Shown: positions 29,873-40,309, numbered from the stretch's first letter. The stretch is 64,000 nucleotides of DNA from Nodosilinea sp. P-1105 (GCF_012911975.1 NZ_SMDQ01000019.1:22436-86435); one strand, 5' to 3'. Program-made: numbers and translations. Notes: generated from the letters alone by a model not told the origin.

Positions 29873-30997
29873 GTGAGCGTAGCGTCTACGATTGTTGTCA
29901 AAATTGGTACATCCAGCTTAACCAGTACTGATGTGAGCCAGGTGGCGCTCTCGACAGTGGCCAATTTAGTTGAAACCCTCTGCACCCTTAGGCAGCAGGG
30001 GCATCAGGTGGTGCTTGTATCGTCTGGGGCGGTAGGGATTGGGGCTCGGCGGCTAAACCTGGTAGAGCGGCCCAAAACCATTGCCATGAAGCAGGCGGTG
30101 GCTGCCGTCGGTCAGGGGCGGTTAATGCGCATCTACGATGATCTGTTTTCGGTCCTGAGACAGCCGATTGCCCAGGTGCTCTTGACTCGCAGTGACTTGG
30201 CCCAGCGATCGCGCTATATCAACAGCTATCGCACCTTTCGACAACTTCTACGGTTGGGGGTGATTCCAATCGTGAATGAAAACGATACGGTTGCCGTCGA
30301 AGAACTCAAATTCGGCGATAACGATACCCTGTCAGCCCTGGTGGCCAGCTTAATTCGAGCTGACTGGCTGTTTTTGCTCACCGATGTTGATCGCCTCTAC
30401 TCTGCCGATCCGCGATCGCACCCTGAAGCTCAACCGATCCATACCATAGACAGCCTGGCAGACCTCACGGCCCTCAAGGCTGTTGCTGGGGGACAGGGCT
30501 CCCAGTGGGGCACGGGGGGCATGCTTACCAAGCTAGAGGCCGCACAAATTGCCACAACCGCCGGGATTCGGACGGTGATTACGGACGGTCGCCAGCCAGG
30601 TAATATTGCCAAAATCTTGGCAGGGGAGGCCATTGGCACCCAATTTGCGCCCCATCCTAACCCTAGTCAGGCCCGTAAACACTGGATTGCCACTGGCCCG
30701 GCCCCATCTGGGCGGCTTTACCTCGATGCTGGTGCGGTGCAAGCCATCATTAGTGCTGGCAAGTCTTTACTGGCAGCGGGCATTACCCATGTGGAAGGAA
30801 GCTTTCAGCCCCAGGATACAGTGGTACTGTGCACTCCTGACCAACAGGAAGTGGCCCGAGGCATTGTCAATTACAGCGACCAAGACCTGCGTCAAATACT
30901 AGGCCGCCAATCCCACGAGATTCCAAAAATTTTGGGCTATGGCAGCGCCACCGTGGTCCATCGAGATAACTTGGCCATCTCACAATCCCTGGTCTAA
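29873..30997 (+). CDS. proB: Glutamate 5-kinase
   Basis: [56 protein letters not shown]-terminal PUA-like domain. Confidence 0.97.
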   Translation: MSVASTIVVKIGTSSLTSTDVSQVALSTVANLVETLCTLRQQGHQVVLVSSGAVGIGARRLNLVERPKTIAMKQAVAAVGQGRLMRIYDDLFSVLRQPIAQVLLTRSDLAQRSRYINSYRTFRQLLRLGVIPIVNENDTVAVEELKFGDNDTLSALVASLIRADWLFLLTDVDRLYSADPRSHPEAQPIHTIDSLADLTALKAVAGGQGSQWGTGGMLTKLEAAQIATTAGIRTVITDGRQPGNIAKILAGEAIGTQFAPHPNPSQARKHWIATGPAPSGRLYLDAGAVQAIISAGKSLLAAGITHVEGSFQPQDTVVLCTPDQQEVARGIVNYSDQDLRQILGRQSHEIPKILGYGSATVVHRDNLAISQSLV

Positions 30998-31155
30998 GGG
31001 GACTTCTGGAAAACATTCTCTGGCCAGAACCTGCCGTTTGTGTCAAGGGAGAGGGCAGGTATCATCAGCGGTGGATTATACCCAAAATTAGGGTCTGTGA
31101 GGTTTTACGCAGGTGTGGGGGACGTAGGCAGAGCCGCGCCCTTACCGCTCACGGT

Positions 31156-31812
31156 TTAGTACGCCCCTTTGCGATCTAGCAAGACCAACAGCGTTTTTAG
31201 AATCACCTGCAAGTCATACCAGGGAGACCAAACCGTCTGGTAGTGCAAATCTAGCCTGACAATTTCTTCAAAGTCTTTAATGGCCGAGCGCCCGCTCACC
31301 TGCCACTGCCCTGTAAGCCCCGGCTTGACATCGAGTCGTTGCCAGTGATGGGGACGATAACGAGACACCTCATCCTCAGTAGGAGGGCGGGTACCCACCA
31401 GACTCATATCCCCCTTCAGCACATTCCAAAATTGTGGAAATTCGTCTAGGCTGGTTTTACGCAAGAACTGCCCTACCCGGGTAATTCGAGGGTCGGACTC
31501 ATTTTTAAAGATCAACCCTTGGGCTTGATTCGACACCATTTGTTTCAAGGCATCGGCATTTTGCACCATGGAGCGAAACTTCCAAATGGTGAAGGGCTTA
31601 CCCTTTAGCCCATAACGAATTTGGGAATAAAAAATAGGACCCGGACTATCCAGCCGAATGGCGATCGCAATGGGCACGACCGCAAGTGCTAACACAAACA
31701 AACCGATCAAAGCCCCGGCGATATCGATGGTGCGCTTAACGAAGCATTTAGTAGATGGGTGAATCACAGACACCGGGCTATCGGTGACTCCACCTTGAGG
31801 AAAAGATAGCAT
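31156..31812 (-). CDS. Undecaprenyl-phosphate sugar phosphotransferase
   Basis: [18 protein letters not shown]...[36 protein letters not shown]...[14 protein letters not shown]. Confidence 0.95.
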   Translation of the reverse strand: MLSFPQGGVTDSPVSVIHPSTKCFVKRTIDIAGALIGLFVLALAVVPIAIAIRLDSPGPIFYSQIRYGLKGKPFTIWKFRSMVQNADALKQMVSNQAQGLIFKNESDPRITRVGQFLRKTSLDEFPQFWNVLKGDMSLVGTRPPTEDEVSRYRPHHWQRLDVKPGLTGQWQVSGRSAIKDFEEIVRLDLHYQTVWSPWYDLQVILKTLLVLLDRKGAY

Positions 31813-31902
31813 GGTAGACCCTGTTGACGAGAAGCGTGTGCAGTTAACGGTAGACAGGAACGACAAGGGGAGCGATCGGCTCAAGTTCAAACTGAACCAA
31901 GC

Positions 31903-31964
31903 CCAAGTCCAGACCTGGAGTCCTGCCTGTGGGAAAACTCCGGATCCTGAGCTGGACTTGGTAT
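31903..31964 (+). repeat. Dispersed ~62-bp hairpin repeat, copy 3
   Basis: CCAAGTCCAGACCTGGAGTCCTGCCTGTGGGAAAACTCCGGATCCTGAGCTGGACTTGGTAT. Confidence 0.9.
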
Positions 31965-32193
31965 GGAGGCGTCTTTACGAATAGCCACAGTTTACACTTC
32001 TTCAAGTAAGTCACTGTAACTTTTGACACCTCAGTAAATACCGTATGTGTTCACAACATACACTGAAACCCCTAGGGCACGCCACGGGATAAAGGGCTCT
32101 CCAGGGTTGACTCGGCAAATCTTCGAGTATTATTCATCTATGTGAAGTTACTGTGAAGGCTGACCCAAATTAGGATCCCTCTCATGGTCGCGT

Positions 32194-33462
32194 TTGAGAC
32201 CGGACATGGTACGGGTAACCGGCAAATTGGGACTGATTTCGTCAGGTTCAGCAGCAGCTATTAAGATAAAGCCTACGGCATGTGCACACTGCGATGGGGA
32301 TTGGGCATTCATGGTCATGGCAGACAAGATGGCCAGTGATTGGTTGTCACGCTTGCGGAAAGATTATCCCGACCAGTCATTAGCTATCTGCCAAAGTGTT
32401 GTGTGCTGGCTACTGGGGGCTAATCCAGAACGGCTTGATACTTTGTCAGCAGATGACCTGGTCATTCTTAGTAAAGCGATTGACTACCGCTATCGCATTT
32501 TGCAGCAGCGCTACTGGCAAGTCAGCCCAGAACAAGGCTATCGACGGCTGGTCAAACGCCTCAGTGGCCTATTTTTGGTCCGTAATAAAATTCGTACCTG
32601 GATTTCCCTCAGCCGCGATCGCCAGCGAACAGTGGTGGATGTGGTGCAAGAAGTAATTCAGGAAATGATGCGCAGCGATCGCCACCTGGCCCAGCAACTT
32701 CACTGGATTGCCACCTGCACGGATAATGCTAGACTGCGCAACCTTTTAATGTTTGCCAGTGTGGAAGAATACTGCCTGCGCCCTATCCGTAACCAACCCC
32801 TGATTACTTACCGGTTTGTCAACTATCTACGCCGTAGCCAAAAGGGCGGCATGACCCAAGTGCCCACTGGCGAGTTAATTCGTTTAGTGTCCGATGAAAT
32901 TGCCCCCGAGGACTCAGACGATACCCTCAGCTTGATGGATATAGAAGCCTGGAGCCGCTATCAAGATGCACAGCAAGAGCTTGAGCAGCAGTCGCTGCGG
33001 CAGCAGGTCAAAACATCATTCATGGGCTACCTTAATCGCCACCTAGACGACACTGCCGTGCGATGGCTTGAGCTTCACTTGAAGGGGTTTTCCCAGGATC
33101 AAATTGCCCAGATGTTAAATCTACCCGTGCAGCAGGTCTATCGCTTGCGGGAAAAAATTAGCTATCATGCCCTGAAAATTTTCGCCCTCAGAGAGCAACC
33201 CACCACCGTGTTGCAGTGGCTGAAAACCTCGTTAAGAGACCACAATTTTGGCTTGTCTCTCACCCAGTGGCAGCAGTTTTGGCAACAGCTGACTCCAGAG
33301 CAACAGTGTATTTTAGAGGGCTACAAGGCTGGACAGTCCACCGAAGAGATTGCCCAGCAACTGGAGCTTAAAACCCGGCAAGTGCAAAGTCAGTGGGTGC
33401 AATTGTACTTAGCGGCCCAAGAACTGCGCAGCCAGGGTATGGACGGTCCTAAAGAGGAGTGA
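32194..33462 (+). CDS. HetZ-like regulatory protein (start may be 32314)
   Basis: C-terminal WLELHLKGFSQDQIAQMLNLPVQQVYRLREKISYHALKIFAL...WLKTSLRDHNFGLSLTQWQQFWQQLTPEQQCILEGYKAGQSTEEIAQQLELKTRQVQSQW resembles HetZ. Confidence 0.7.
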   Translation: MRPDMVRVTGKLGLISSGSAAAIKIKPTACAHCDGDWAFMVMADKMASDWLSRLRKDYPDQSLAICQSVVCWLLGANPERLDTLSADDLVILSKAIDYRYRILQQRYWQVSPEQGYRRLVKRLSGLFLVRNKIRTWISLSRDRQRTVVDVVQEVIQEMMRSDRHLAQQLHWIATCTDNARLRNLLMFASVEEYCLRPIRNQPLITYRFVNYLRRSQKGGMTQVPTGELIRLVSDEIAPEDSDDTLSLMDIEAWSRYQDAQQELEQQSLRQQVKTSFMGYLNRHLDDTAVRWLELHLKGFSQDQIAQMLNLPVQQVYRLREKISYHALKIFALREQPTTVLQWLKTSLRDHNFGLSLTQWQQFWQQLTPEQQCILEGYKAGQSTEEIAQQLELKTRQVQSQWVQLYLAAQELRSQGMDGPKEE

Positions 33463-33529
33463 CGGGAAAGAGTAGTGGCATGAATAGAACAGGCGACATA
33501 GGATAGAGGTAACTTTTTACCACTCACGA

Positions 33530-34729
33530 TTGATGTCTCAGTCAGATGCCCTAGATCCGTCTAACAGGCTAGCATCCCTGGATGTCCGTAGTGGCGATCC
33601 GGCCATTGATAGCCGACTGAACATTCCTCAAATGTTGACCTTGGTCGACAGTGTCTTGCCCTTTGAAGCCTGCCTTTACTACCAAGTGATTCCCCTCTCC
33701 ATTGAGGCTAGCTTGCTCAACTTGGGTATGGTCGACCCTAACGACACCACTGCCGCTGATTATGTCCGCCGTCAAGTATCGTACATTAACTGCTCCGTGG
33801 TGTCCTGGCCCGTTACATCGGACTGGCACCGGCAAATGCTGTCCCGCTACCTCAGCTATGCCGCCAAGGTCAAACAACAGTCGATGCAAGGGCAACAACC
33901 TACCAAGCCTGTGCCCCTTTCTGGTTTTCAGTCAGCCGAGCAAGCCACCTTTATTGTGGATAGCCCCGAGACCATTTTGATGGCAGATGACCTTGACCTG
34001 AGGACCGCCACAGAGCAAGCCCCTGAGGCCAGGGCTAACGTCAAGGAGCCAGGTCACACAACCGATCAGATGGCCATAGCTGCTGCAGAAAATCCTGTGG
34101 CGCCTCCGTTGGAGATCGCACCCCTAGACTGGGAGGCTGACGACGATGACGCTAACCCCCAGCGGATCTCCCCTAAAGCACTGATGCAGAAGCTACTCAA
34201 GCAAGTGATAGCCGAGGGCATTGGCCGGTTATATTTTGAACGACGCCCCAGTCAAGGCCGAGTTCTGTGGAGCAAAGATGGCGTGGTTCAGTCTGCGCTG
34301 GAGGACCTCAATTTAGAGACTTTCCAGAGCGTGATCAACGAATTCAAGCGCCTCACCCACATGCCGCTACTGCCAGCAACCCAGACCCAGCAAACCGATA
34401 TTGAACGTCTGTTTAAAGGGGAGCGGGTGCTGCTACGGTTTCGGCTCATAGCTGGCATCCATGGCGAAGAAGCAACCCTTCAGGTGCTGCGGGGAGCGGC
34501 TCTGCGGTTTTACCAGCAGCAGCAAATTAATCGTCTGGGCCGAGATGCCCTTACCATTGCCCAAAGCCTGCAAAAGCAGATCACTGAAATTCGCCATCGC
34601 AGTCAACAGACTTTAGCCTCAGAGCCGGTGTCAGCAGCCAATATCGTCGCCCTAGAGGATCTGCTGGCTCTGATTAAGACGATGGAAACACAGATTGAGC
34701 AAATTACCCAAAACCGTGCAGAGCCATAA
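33530..34729 (+). CDS. PilB/GspE-like N-terminal domains (MshEN-like + N2-like), no ATPase core
   Basis: YYQVIPLSIEASLLNLGMVDPNDTTAADYVRRQ...LMQKLLKQVIAEGIGRLYFERRPSQGRVLWSKDGVVQSALEDL...ERVLLRFRLIAGIHGEEATLQVLRG; no Walker A. Confidence 0.65.
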   Translation: MMSQSDALDPSNRLASLDVRSGDPAIDSRLNIPQMLTLVDSVLPFEACLYYQVIPLSIEASLLNLGMVDPNDTTAADYVRRQVSYINCSVVSWPVTSDWHRQMLSRYLSYAAKVKQQSMQGQQPTKPVPLSGFQSAEQATFIVDSPETILMADDLDLRTATEQAPEARANVKEPGHTTDQMAIAAAENPVAPPLEIAPLDWEADDDDANPQRISPKALMQKLLKQVIAEGIGRLYFERRPSQGRVLWSKDGVVQSALEDLNLETFQSVINEFKRLTHMPLLPATQTQQTDIERLFKGERVLLRFRLIAGIHGEEATLQVLRGAALRFYQQQQINRLGRDALTIAQSLQKQITEIRHRSQQTLASEPVSAANIVALEDLLALIKTMETQIEQITQNRAEP

Positions 34730-34844
34730 TCCCTGCTACGACTCTGCGCCATCGGTTAGCAAATCATTCCTAATACCTGACACCCAAAGCCTGCACCCTC
34801 AGGATAAAGGCATCAGAAAATAGCAACCCCAGTGCCCCTTTGGG

Positions 34845-35348
34845 CTAACTATCTGCCTTTGACCCCCAAGCCTGACGCATGCGACCAAAGTTGACCTGGA
34901 ACTCGTCCCAGCCAAACCAATGCCCCGGCCGATTCTCTTCCCAGGAAGCAGACAGCACGCCATAGGTCAACCCCACCACCCCGAGCCCAAAACAACCGAG
35001 GGTGGCAAATAAGACAAAATAGCTGGGCAACTCAACCACATCATTGACCAGCAAAAAGTAGCTCGCAAAGAATGTAACGACGCCTAGAGCGGTCGGTATC
35101 CCCGAAAAGGCCAACATTCGCCGTAACATCCGCCGACTAACAACCTCGGGTATAGCCCCCGCCGTGGAGGCATCTGAGGATGACTGCGAACGACGAGATT
35201 TAGTCGCCTTGACTTTGGTAGACGACGAGGGGTTATCCTGAGTGTCCTCGGGCTTAGGCAATGACGAGCCAGAGGACTTATTGTCTGCCCCTTTACCCTT
35301 ACTGGTAGGTTCAAACGGCAGACGCTTGCGGGATGAGTCAGGAGCCAT
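34845..35348 (-). CDS. PAM68/DUF3464-like protein
   Basis: VSRRMLRRMLAFSGIPTALGVVTFFASYFLLV...LTYGVLSASWEENRPGHWFGWDEFQVNFGRM. Confidence 0.9.
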   Translation of the reverse strand: MAPDSSRKRLPFEPTSKGKGADNKSSGSSLPKPEDTQDNPSSSTKVKATKSRRSQSSSDASTAGAIPEVVSRRMLRRMLAFSGIPTALGVVTFFASYFLLVNDVVELPSYFVLFATLGCFGLGVVGLTYGVLSASWEENRPGHWFGWDEFQVNFGRMRQAWGSKADS

Positions 35349-35525
35349 AGATCACTACAGTGACGCCAAGTACATTGAATCCAAGTACATCGAATCCAGC
35401 GGATTCACCGAGTACTCTGAGGCATAAGTCGATCAACCATTCCTGATACCTGACACCTAGCACCTGCCCCCTCAGCAACGGTGGTCATGCTGCTACCAGG
35501 CAGGACTAGGTAGCGGAAGGCAAAC

Positions 35526-35795
35526 CTAGCCACGAATACCAAGCTTTTTAATTAGAGCTCGATAACGCTCACTATCTTGCTTCTGCAGGTAGGCCATCAG
35601 TCGCTTGCGTTGGCCAATCATTTTCAGTAGGCCACGACGGGAGGAGTAATCTTTTTTGTTTTTCTGTAGATGAGCGCTGAGTTGGTTAATGCGCTCAGTC
35701 AACATGGCGATCTGCAAATCAGCAGAGCCCGTGTCGGTTTCGTGAACTTGATACTCGGCGATCAGTTCCTGCTTGCGTTCTTGCAACAGAGTCAT
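35526..35795 (-). CDS. rpsO: 30S ribosomal protein S15
   Basis: [70 protein letters not shown]. Confidence 0.98.
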   Translation of the reverse strand: MTLLQERKQELIAEYQVHETDTGSADLQIAMLTERINQLSAHLQKNKKDYSSRRGLLKMIGQRKRLMAYLQKQDSERYRALIKKLGIRG

Positions 35796-35887
35796 GGGAC
35801 AGACAGCTTCTCTATAGGTATGGATGATAATGTCAGGATTTTCCACTATAGCATAGGCAACCCTGTGCCGAAACAGAGGATTTTAAG

Positions 35888-36514
35888 TTATCGGCTCAGC
35901 CAGGCGATCGCTTCTCGAACCCAGGTTTCAGGATCGGCAGATTTTTGCAAGGTGCTGTGGCGACCAACGGCCTGTAAGGCTTTGAGAATTTCGCTCTGGC
36001 TATACCCCAAGGCGCTGAGGGTGACTTCTACCTCTTCGTGAATGGCGCCAATTGGGCCACCGGTAGGCACAGAGGGGAGCCCTGCCTGGGCCTGCCAATC
36101 TTGCAGTTTAGTCTTAAGCTCTAGGACAACCCGCTCAGCCGTTTTGCTGCCCACCCCTGGGGCTCGAGAAATCAGCCGGGTATTGCCGGCGATAATGGCC
36201 TGGACTAACTCAGCGTCCCCCAAGGTATCCAGGAGGGCGAGGGCCACCTGCGGGCCAATGCCACTGACGCCAATCAGTTGTCGAAATAAATCACGCTCGG
36301 CTTGGCCACCAAACCCAAACAAGGTGGCTTGATCATCCCGGAAATACAGGTGGGTAAACAGTTGAGTACTCTCCCCCAGCGGTGGTAGAGAGGTGAGTTG
36401 GCGGGCGGCCACCTGCAAGTCGTAACCCACCTGGTTCACCTCTAGGGTGACAATAATTTTGTGGTTACCAGGTTTGTGAACCGCCGCCAGCGACCCTTTT
36501 AGATAGCTAATCAT
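35888..36514 (-). CDS. ruvA: Holliday junction DNA helicase RuvA
   Basis: [54 protein letters not shown]. Confidence 0.96.
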   Translation of the reverse strand: MISYLKGSLAAVHKPGNHKIIVTLEVNQVGYDLQVAARQLTSLPPLGESTQLFTHLYFRDDQATLFGFGGQAERDLFRQLIGVSGIGPQVALALLDTLGDAELVQAIIAGNTRLISRAPGVGSKTAERVVLELKTKLQDWQAQAGLPSVPTGGPIGAIHEEVEVTLSALGYSQSEILKALQAVGRHSTLQKSADPETWVREAIAWLSR

Positions 36515-37311
36515 TGGCCATCGTTAGGGTTTTTGGCCGGGGGGCGATGCCCTTTGCCACCGGATCGTTGGCCATATCGCGGGTTAGGCAAATTGGGGCC
36601 AGAGGACTTTGGCGCTTTGGCCCGACGATGACCGCTAGAGTCTGGGCGGGTCAGCGGGGTTGGATCAGCGGGTTGCAAGTGACTGCGCCCATTTTGAATA
36701 ATCCGCAGCATTTGGGAGAGCTGCTGCTCTACCTGGGATAAAACGGTGTCGGCGTAGGCATCGGCTTCTTGTTGGATGTTTTTTTGCTCGACCAGGGCAT
36801 TTTGCCGTAACGAGTCCCACTCTCGTTGAGACTGCACTTGCATCTGCTCGATCTCAGCCATAACTTGGGATCTAAGGCTGTCACAATCCTGCTGAGCCTG
36901 ATTTTTAATCTGCTGGGCCATTTGCTCAGCCTGCCGCACAATGCCAATTTCATCCAGAATTTGTGCCGCCTGCTGCTCAGCGGCAGCAATCAGGTCTTGG
37001 GCATAGCGTTCGGCTTCGGCCATCAGGCGGCTACGCTGCTGGAGGATTTGCACCGCCTGACGAAAGGCTGGGGGCAGATTCAGCCGAATTGCATCCAGCT
37101 GATCGAGTAACTGATCTTCATCTACCAGCGTGCGCCCACTAAAGGGAACCCGAGGGCTGCCTAGAATCACTTCTTCTAATTTGTTCAGCTCCTGTTGAAT
37201 GTCTATGGCACTGATGGCGGGGAGGTTGGCGGCGTCACCGATGGCATCGGTGGCAGCATCGTTTTGTTGGGGGCTGTCGGGGCGGGTTGGGTCTGGGCGT
37301 AGCATTGGCAT
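36511..37311 (-). CDS. Coiled-coil (DivIVA/ATP-synthase-b-like) protein
   Basis: [52 protein letters not shown]. Confidence 0.7.
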   Translation of the reverse strand: MPMLRPDPTRPDSPQQNDAATDAIGDAANLPAISAIDIQQELNKLEEVILGSPRVPFSGRTLVDEDQLLDQLDAIRLNLPPAFRQAVQILQQRSRLMAEAERYAQDLIAAAEQQAAQILDEIGIVRQAEQMAQQIKNQAQQDCDSLRSQVMAEIEQMQVQSQREWDSLRQNALVEQKNIQQEADAYADTVLSQVEQQLSQMLRIIQNGRSHLQPADPTPLTRPDSSGHRRAKAPKSSGPNLPNPRYGQRSGGKGHRPPAKNPNDGQ

Positions 37312-37766
37312 ACGTCTCGCGCTACATGGTCAGGAACAAGATGGTCGATAGGGCCCCCAAATCGGGCAATTTCTTTCACCAGACTACTACTGAGAAAGCT
37401 ATATTCTGTGGAGGTGGATAGAAACAGAGTCTCGATGTCATCGGCAAGGGTTTTATTAGTATGAGCCATTTGTAGCTCTTTTTCGAAGTCTGACAGGACC
37501 CGTAGCCCCCTCAGCAAAATTTGGGCCTGGTGGGTGTGGGCATAGGTAATGGTGAGGCCATCGTAGTAGTCAACATCCACGTTGCTCAGGTGATTGACGG
37601 ACAGACGAATTTGCTCCATCCGCTCGGGAATAGAAAAGAGGGGAGCTTTGTTAGGATTGCTAGAGATCAGGACGATGACCCGTTCAAACAGTCGACTGCC
37701 ACGGGTAATGATATCCAGGTGTCCTAGGGTGATGGGATCAAAGCTGCCGGGGTAGATCGCAATCAA
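37203..37766 (-). CDS. coaD: Phosphopantetheine adenylyltransferase
   Basis: [64 protein letters not shown]. Confidence 0.97.
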   Translation of the reverse strand: MIAIYPGSFDPITLGHLDIITRGSRLFERVIVLISSNPNKAPLFSIPERMEQIRLSVNHLSNVDVDYYDGLTITYAHTHQAQILLRGLRVLSDFEKELQMAHTNKTLADDIETLFLSTSTEYSFLSSSLVKEIARFGGPIDHLVPDHVARDVCQCYAQTQPAPTAPNKTMLPPMPSVTPPTSPPSVP

Positions 37767-37868
37767 AACGGCTGTCTCGGTAGCAATGAGGCGATTATAG
37801 CGGACTTAGCTCAGGTCCTCATGGGGGGTCCCATGAGGACTTGGCGACCTTAGATCAACTCATTGACC

Positions 37869-38009
37869 AGGTACTCAGGCCATCTGATCATGGCGGGTGC
37901 TATGCACTGGGTTCACGGTATGCGGTTTAAGGCGAGTTGTAGACCCTGTACCGTAAACCTTGCACCGCAGACCCTGTTAACCCGTCAGGTCTGACTTAAC
38001 AGACTATTA
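37869..38009. mobile_element. Degenerate MITE-like copy related to 23552-23672
   Basis: GTACTCAGGCCATCTGATCATGGCGGGT ... ACCCGTCAGGTCTGACTTAACAGACTATTA aligns with ends of the 23552 element. Confidence 0.45.
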
Positions 38010-38496
38010 GTCGCTTGCAATAAACGCGATCGCAGCGGGGAGTTTCGACCCCGGTGGCGGGCCGATAGCCTTGGGCCTCGTACAGGCACACCGCCTCTGT
38101 TAAAACTGACGCGGTTTCCAGCCAAATCTGCTGAAACCCCCGAGCTTGAATCGCAGCTTCCAGAGTGGCGAGTAAGTAGCGCCCTAATCCCTGCCCCCGG
38201 GCCTGGGGATACAGGTACATTTTACGAATTTCCACCGCCTGAGGAGCCCGGTTAATCGGGTAATAGCCAGCGGTACCGACCAGATCGCCATGGGCCTCTA
38301 CCACCCAAAAGTCACCGCCGGTCTGCCAGTAATAGGTTTCTACGTCCACGGCGTCGCGATCGCTGCCAGTGGGTTCACAGGTGAGGCCGTATTCCGCCAG
38401 CACCGTAGCAATTAATCTAATCGCCGCGTCGCGATCGCCGGGCTGCCAGCGGCGAATGGTGTATTGGCGGTAGGTGTCGTGGTGGTCGGTGGGCAT
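37996..38496 (-). CDS. GNAT family N-acetyltransferase (ORF continues to 38580 through repeats)
   Basis: QYTIRRWQPGDRDAAIRLI...IRKMYLYPQARGQGLGRYLLATLEAAIQARGFQQIWLET. Confidence 0.9.
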   Translation of the reverse strand: MPTDHHDTYRQYTIRRWQPGDRDAAIRLIATVLAEYGLTCEPTGSDRDAVDVETYYWQTGGDFWVVEAHGDLVGTAGYYPINRAPQAVEIRKMYLYPQARGQGLGRYLLATLEAAIQARGFQQIWLETASVLTEAVCLYEAQGYRPATGVETPRCDRVYCKRLIVC

Positions 38497-38640
38497 GGGG
38501 AGGTGGGGAGGTGGGGAAGGTGGGGAAGAATTTTGAATTTTGAATTTTGAATTTTGGATTGTTGAAATCGTAGGGTGCATTAGCGGTCGAGGTCTGGGCT
38601 TTGGTGGTCAACCTGGGGCGGCAATGCACCGGTCAGGAAG
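38497..38640. repeat. Composite repeat cassette: octamers + TTTTGAA heptamers + GTAGGGTGCATTAGCGGTC...GCAATGCACC hairpin
   Basis: Same module order at 44633-44800. Confidence 0.85.
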
Positions 38641-38650
38641 GGGAATGGAA

Positions 38651-39253
38651 CTAACTGTGGATGCGGGGTTCGGGGTGGAGGTGGGCGAGGATGTCGCTTT
38701 CGACTTGGGCTAGTTGGCCCAGGCGTTCATCCACGTGGTGGCGAGGAAAACGGTTGGTGGCTAGCACCCAGTAAGCCCCATAGTGACGGGCATCAGAGGC
38801 CATGAGGCTGTGGTAAAACTGGGCGAGGGCGCGATCGGGGCAGTGCTGGGCCAATAGTCCTAGGCGTTCATGACTGCGAGCCTCTATCAGGGCTGAGATC
38901 AACAGCAAATCGAGCAGTCGGTGGGGTTCCTGGGGGCGGACCTGCTGGCGTAGCTGAGCCCCATAGGGAGGTGGTGACAGCGGCCTCAGGGGTATGCCTC
39001 GCCGTTCTAGCCATTGATTCACCTGGGCCAAGTGAGTTAACTCCTCTTGGGCGATCGGGATCAGCGCTGTGACTAGAGCGCCATCAGCAGGATAGCGGTT
39101 GATCAGTCCCATGGCCACTCCGGCCGCCTTCCGCTCACACTGGGCGTGATCGAGCAAGATCACATCCAAATGAGCCATGGCCTGATCGAGCCAGGCAGAG
39201 CCAGTAGGGGTCTGGAGAAATTTGATCGTGGCAGGGGGAGACGCAGTAGCCAT
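38651..39253 (-). CDS. miaE: tRNA-(ms2io6A)-hydroxylase
   Basis: LDVILLDHAQCERKAAGVAMGLINRYP...EELTHLAQVNQWLERRGIPL...LLISALIEARSHERLGLLA. Confidence 0.92.
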   Translation of the reverse strand: MATASPPATIKFLQTPTGSAWLDQAMAHLDVILLDHAQCERKAAGVAMGLINRYPADGALVTALIPIAQEELTHLAQVNQWLERRGIPLRPLSPPPYGAQLRQQVRPQEPHRLLDLLLISALIEARSHERLGLLAQHCPDRALAQFYHSLMASDARHYGAYWVLATNRFPRHHVDERLGQLAQVESDILAHLHPEPRIHS

Positions 39254-39418
39254 AACAACAGGCAGAAGCCATAACAACAGATTGAGTCAACGGGGAACGG
39301 GACCACGGCCTCGGCAGTCCAAGAGATGCAAGTTACTGTGTCACAAAGGACTAGAATTAAGTCACTTGCTTGGCCGCCGCCAATCCACCCTCTGATTTTA
39401 AGCGCTGAGATCAAACGA

Positions 39419-40126
39419 ATGGTGACATCTAACGGCTCCACCGAATCTACCGAATCCACCGAAACTAACGGGTCCCATGAGGCCAGCCCAGCCCCTGAGC
39501 CAGTGGTGATCAGTTGCAGCTACTTGCTCCACGTCCATGCAGATGCCTGGCAGCGGGCTACGGTTCATCCCTTTTTGACGGGCTGCAAGGAGGGGTCTAT
39601 TCTGCCAGCCCAGTTCAATACCTGGTTGGTGCAAGACTATTTGTTTGTTAAAGACTTTACCCGCATGCTGGGTCAAATTTTAGGGTTTGCCCCGGATCAT
39701 CATTTGGATACTCTGCTAGGTGGCCTGGTTGCCCTCAAGGATGAGTTGCTGTGGTTTCAAGCAAAAGCAGCTGAGCGGGGGCTAAACCTGGATGCTCCCC
39801 GGCAGTCGATCTGCCAGCAATATTGCGACTTTATGGCCGGTTTGGTGGTTGAACCTTACCCTGTGCAAGCGACGGCCCTGTGGGCGATTGAGTATGCCTA
39901 CAATCAGGGGTGGCAACTCCCTGGCCCCATGGCAGAACCCTATACCGAGTTTGCCGATCGCTGGGGCAACCCTGGCTTTACCGATTATGTCAATGTCTTA
40001 GCCGCCCAGGCGGATGAGGTGCTGAAAGTGGCTAGTCCCCATACCCAAACCCTGGCCGCAACGACCTTTTTGCGCGTGGCTCGGTTGGAAGAAAGCTTCT
40101 GGCAAATGGCTTTCAATGCCGCCTAG
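39419..40126 (+). CDS. TenA/heme-oxygenase-like family protein
   Basis: ATVHPFLTGCKEGSILPAQFNTWLVQDYLFVKDFTRMLGQILGFAP; YNQGWQLPGPMAEPYTEFADRWGNPGF. Confidence 0.85.
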   Translation: MVTSNGSTESTESTETNGSHEASPAPEPVVISCSYLLHVHADAWQRATVHPFLTGCKEGSILPAQFNTWLVQDYLFVKDFTRMLGQILGFAPDHHLDTLLGGLVALKDELLWFQAKAAERGLNLDAPRQSICQQYCDFMAGLVVEPYPVQATALWAIEYAYNQGWQLPGPMAEPYTEFADRWGNPGFTDYVNVLAAQADEVLKVASPHTQTLAATTFLRVARLEESFWQMAFNAA

Positions 40127-40279
40127 ACCGTCAGTACAGATCCCTGGGTTCTGGCTGGAGAAGCTCCAAAATTCGTGGTCGATAAGGTCAATACTTCAGG
40201 GAGCTTGACCTACTGTACCAGTGCTCTAGCTTCTGACCCGCCCTTCGACAAAATAGTGAAGTGTGCAGAGAGCAATCAC

Positions 40280-40309
40280 AAAAAAGGCTCAGCTGTCCGA
40301 GGCTGAGCC
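40280..40309 (-). terminator. Orphan terminator-like hairpin on minus strand
   Basis: GGCTCAGC/GCTGAGCC 8-bp stem followed by T6 on minus strand. Confidence 0.65.
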
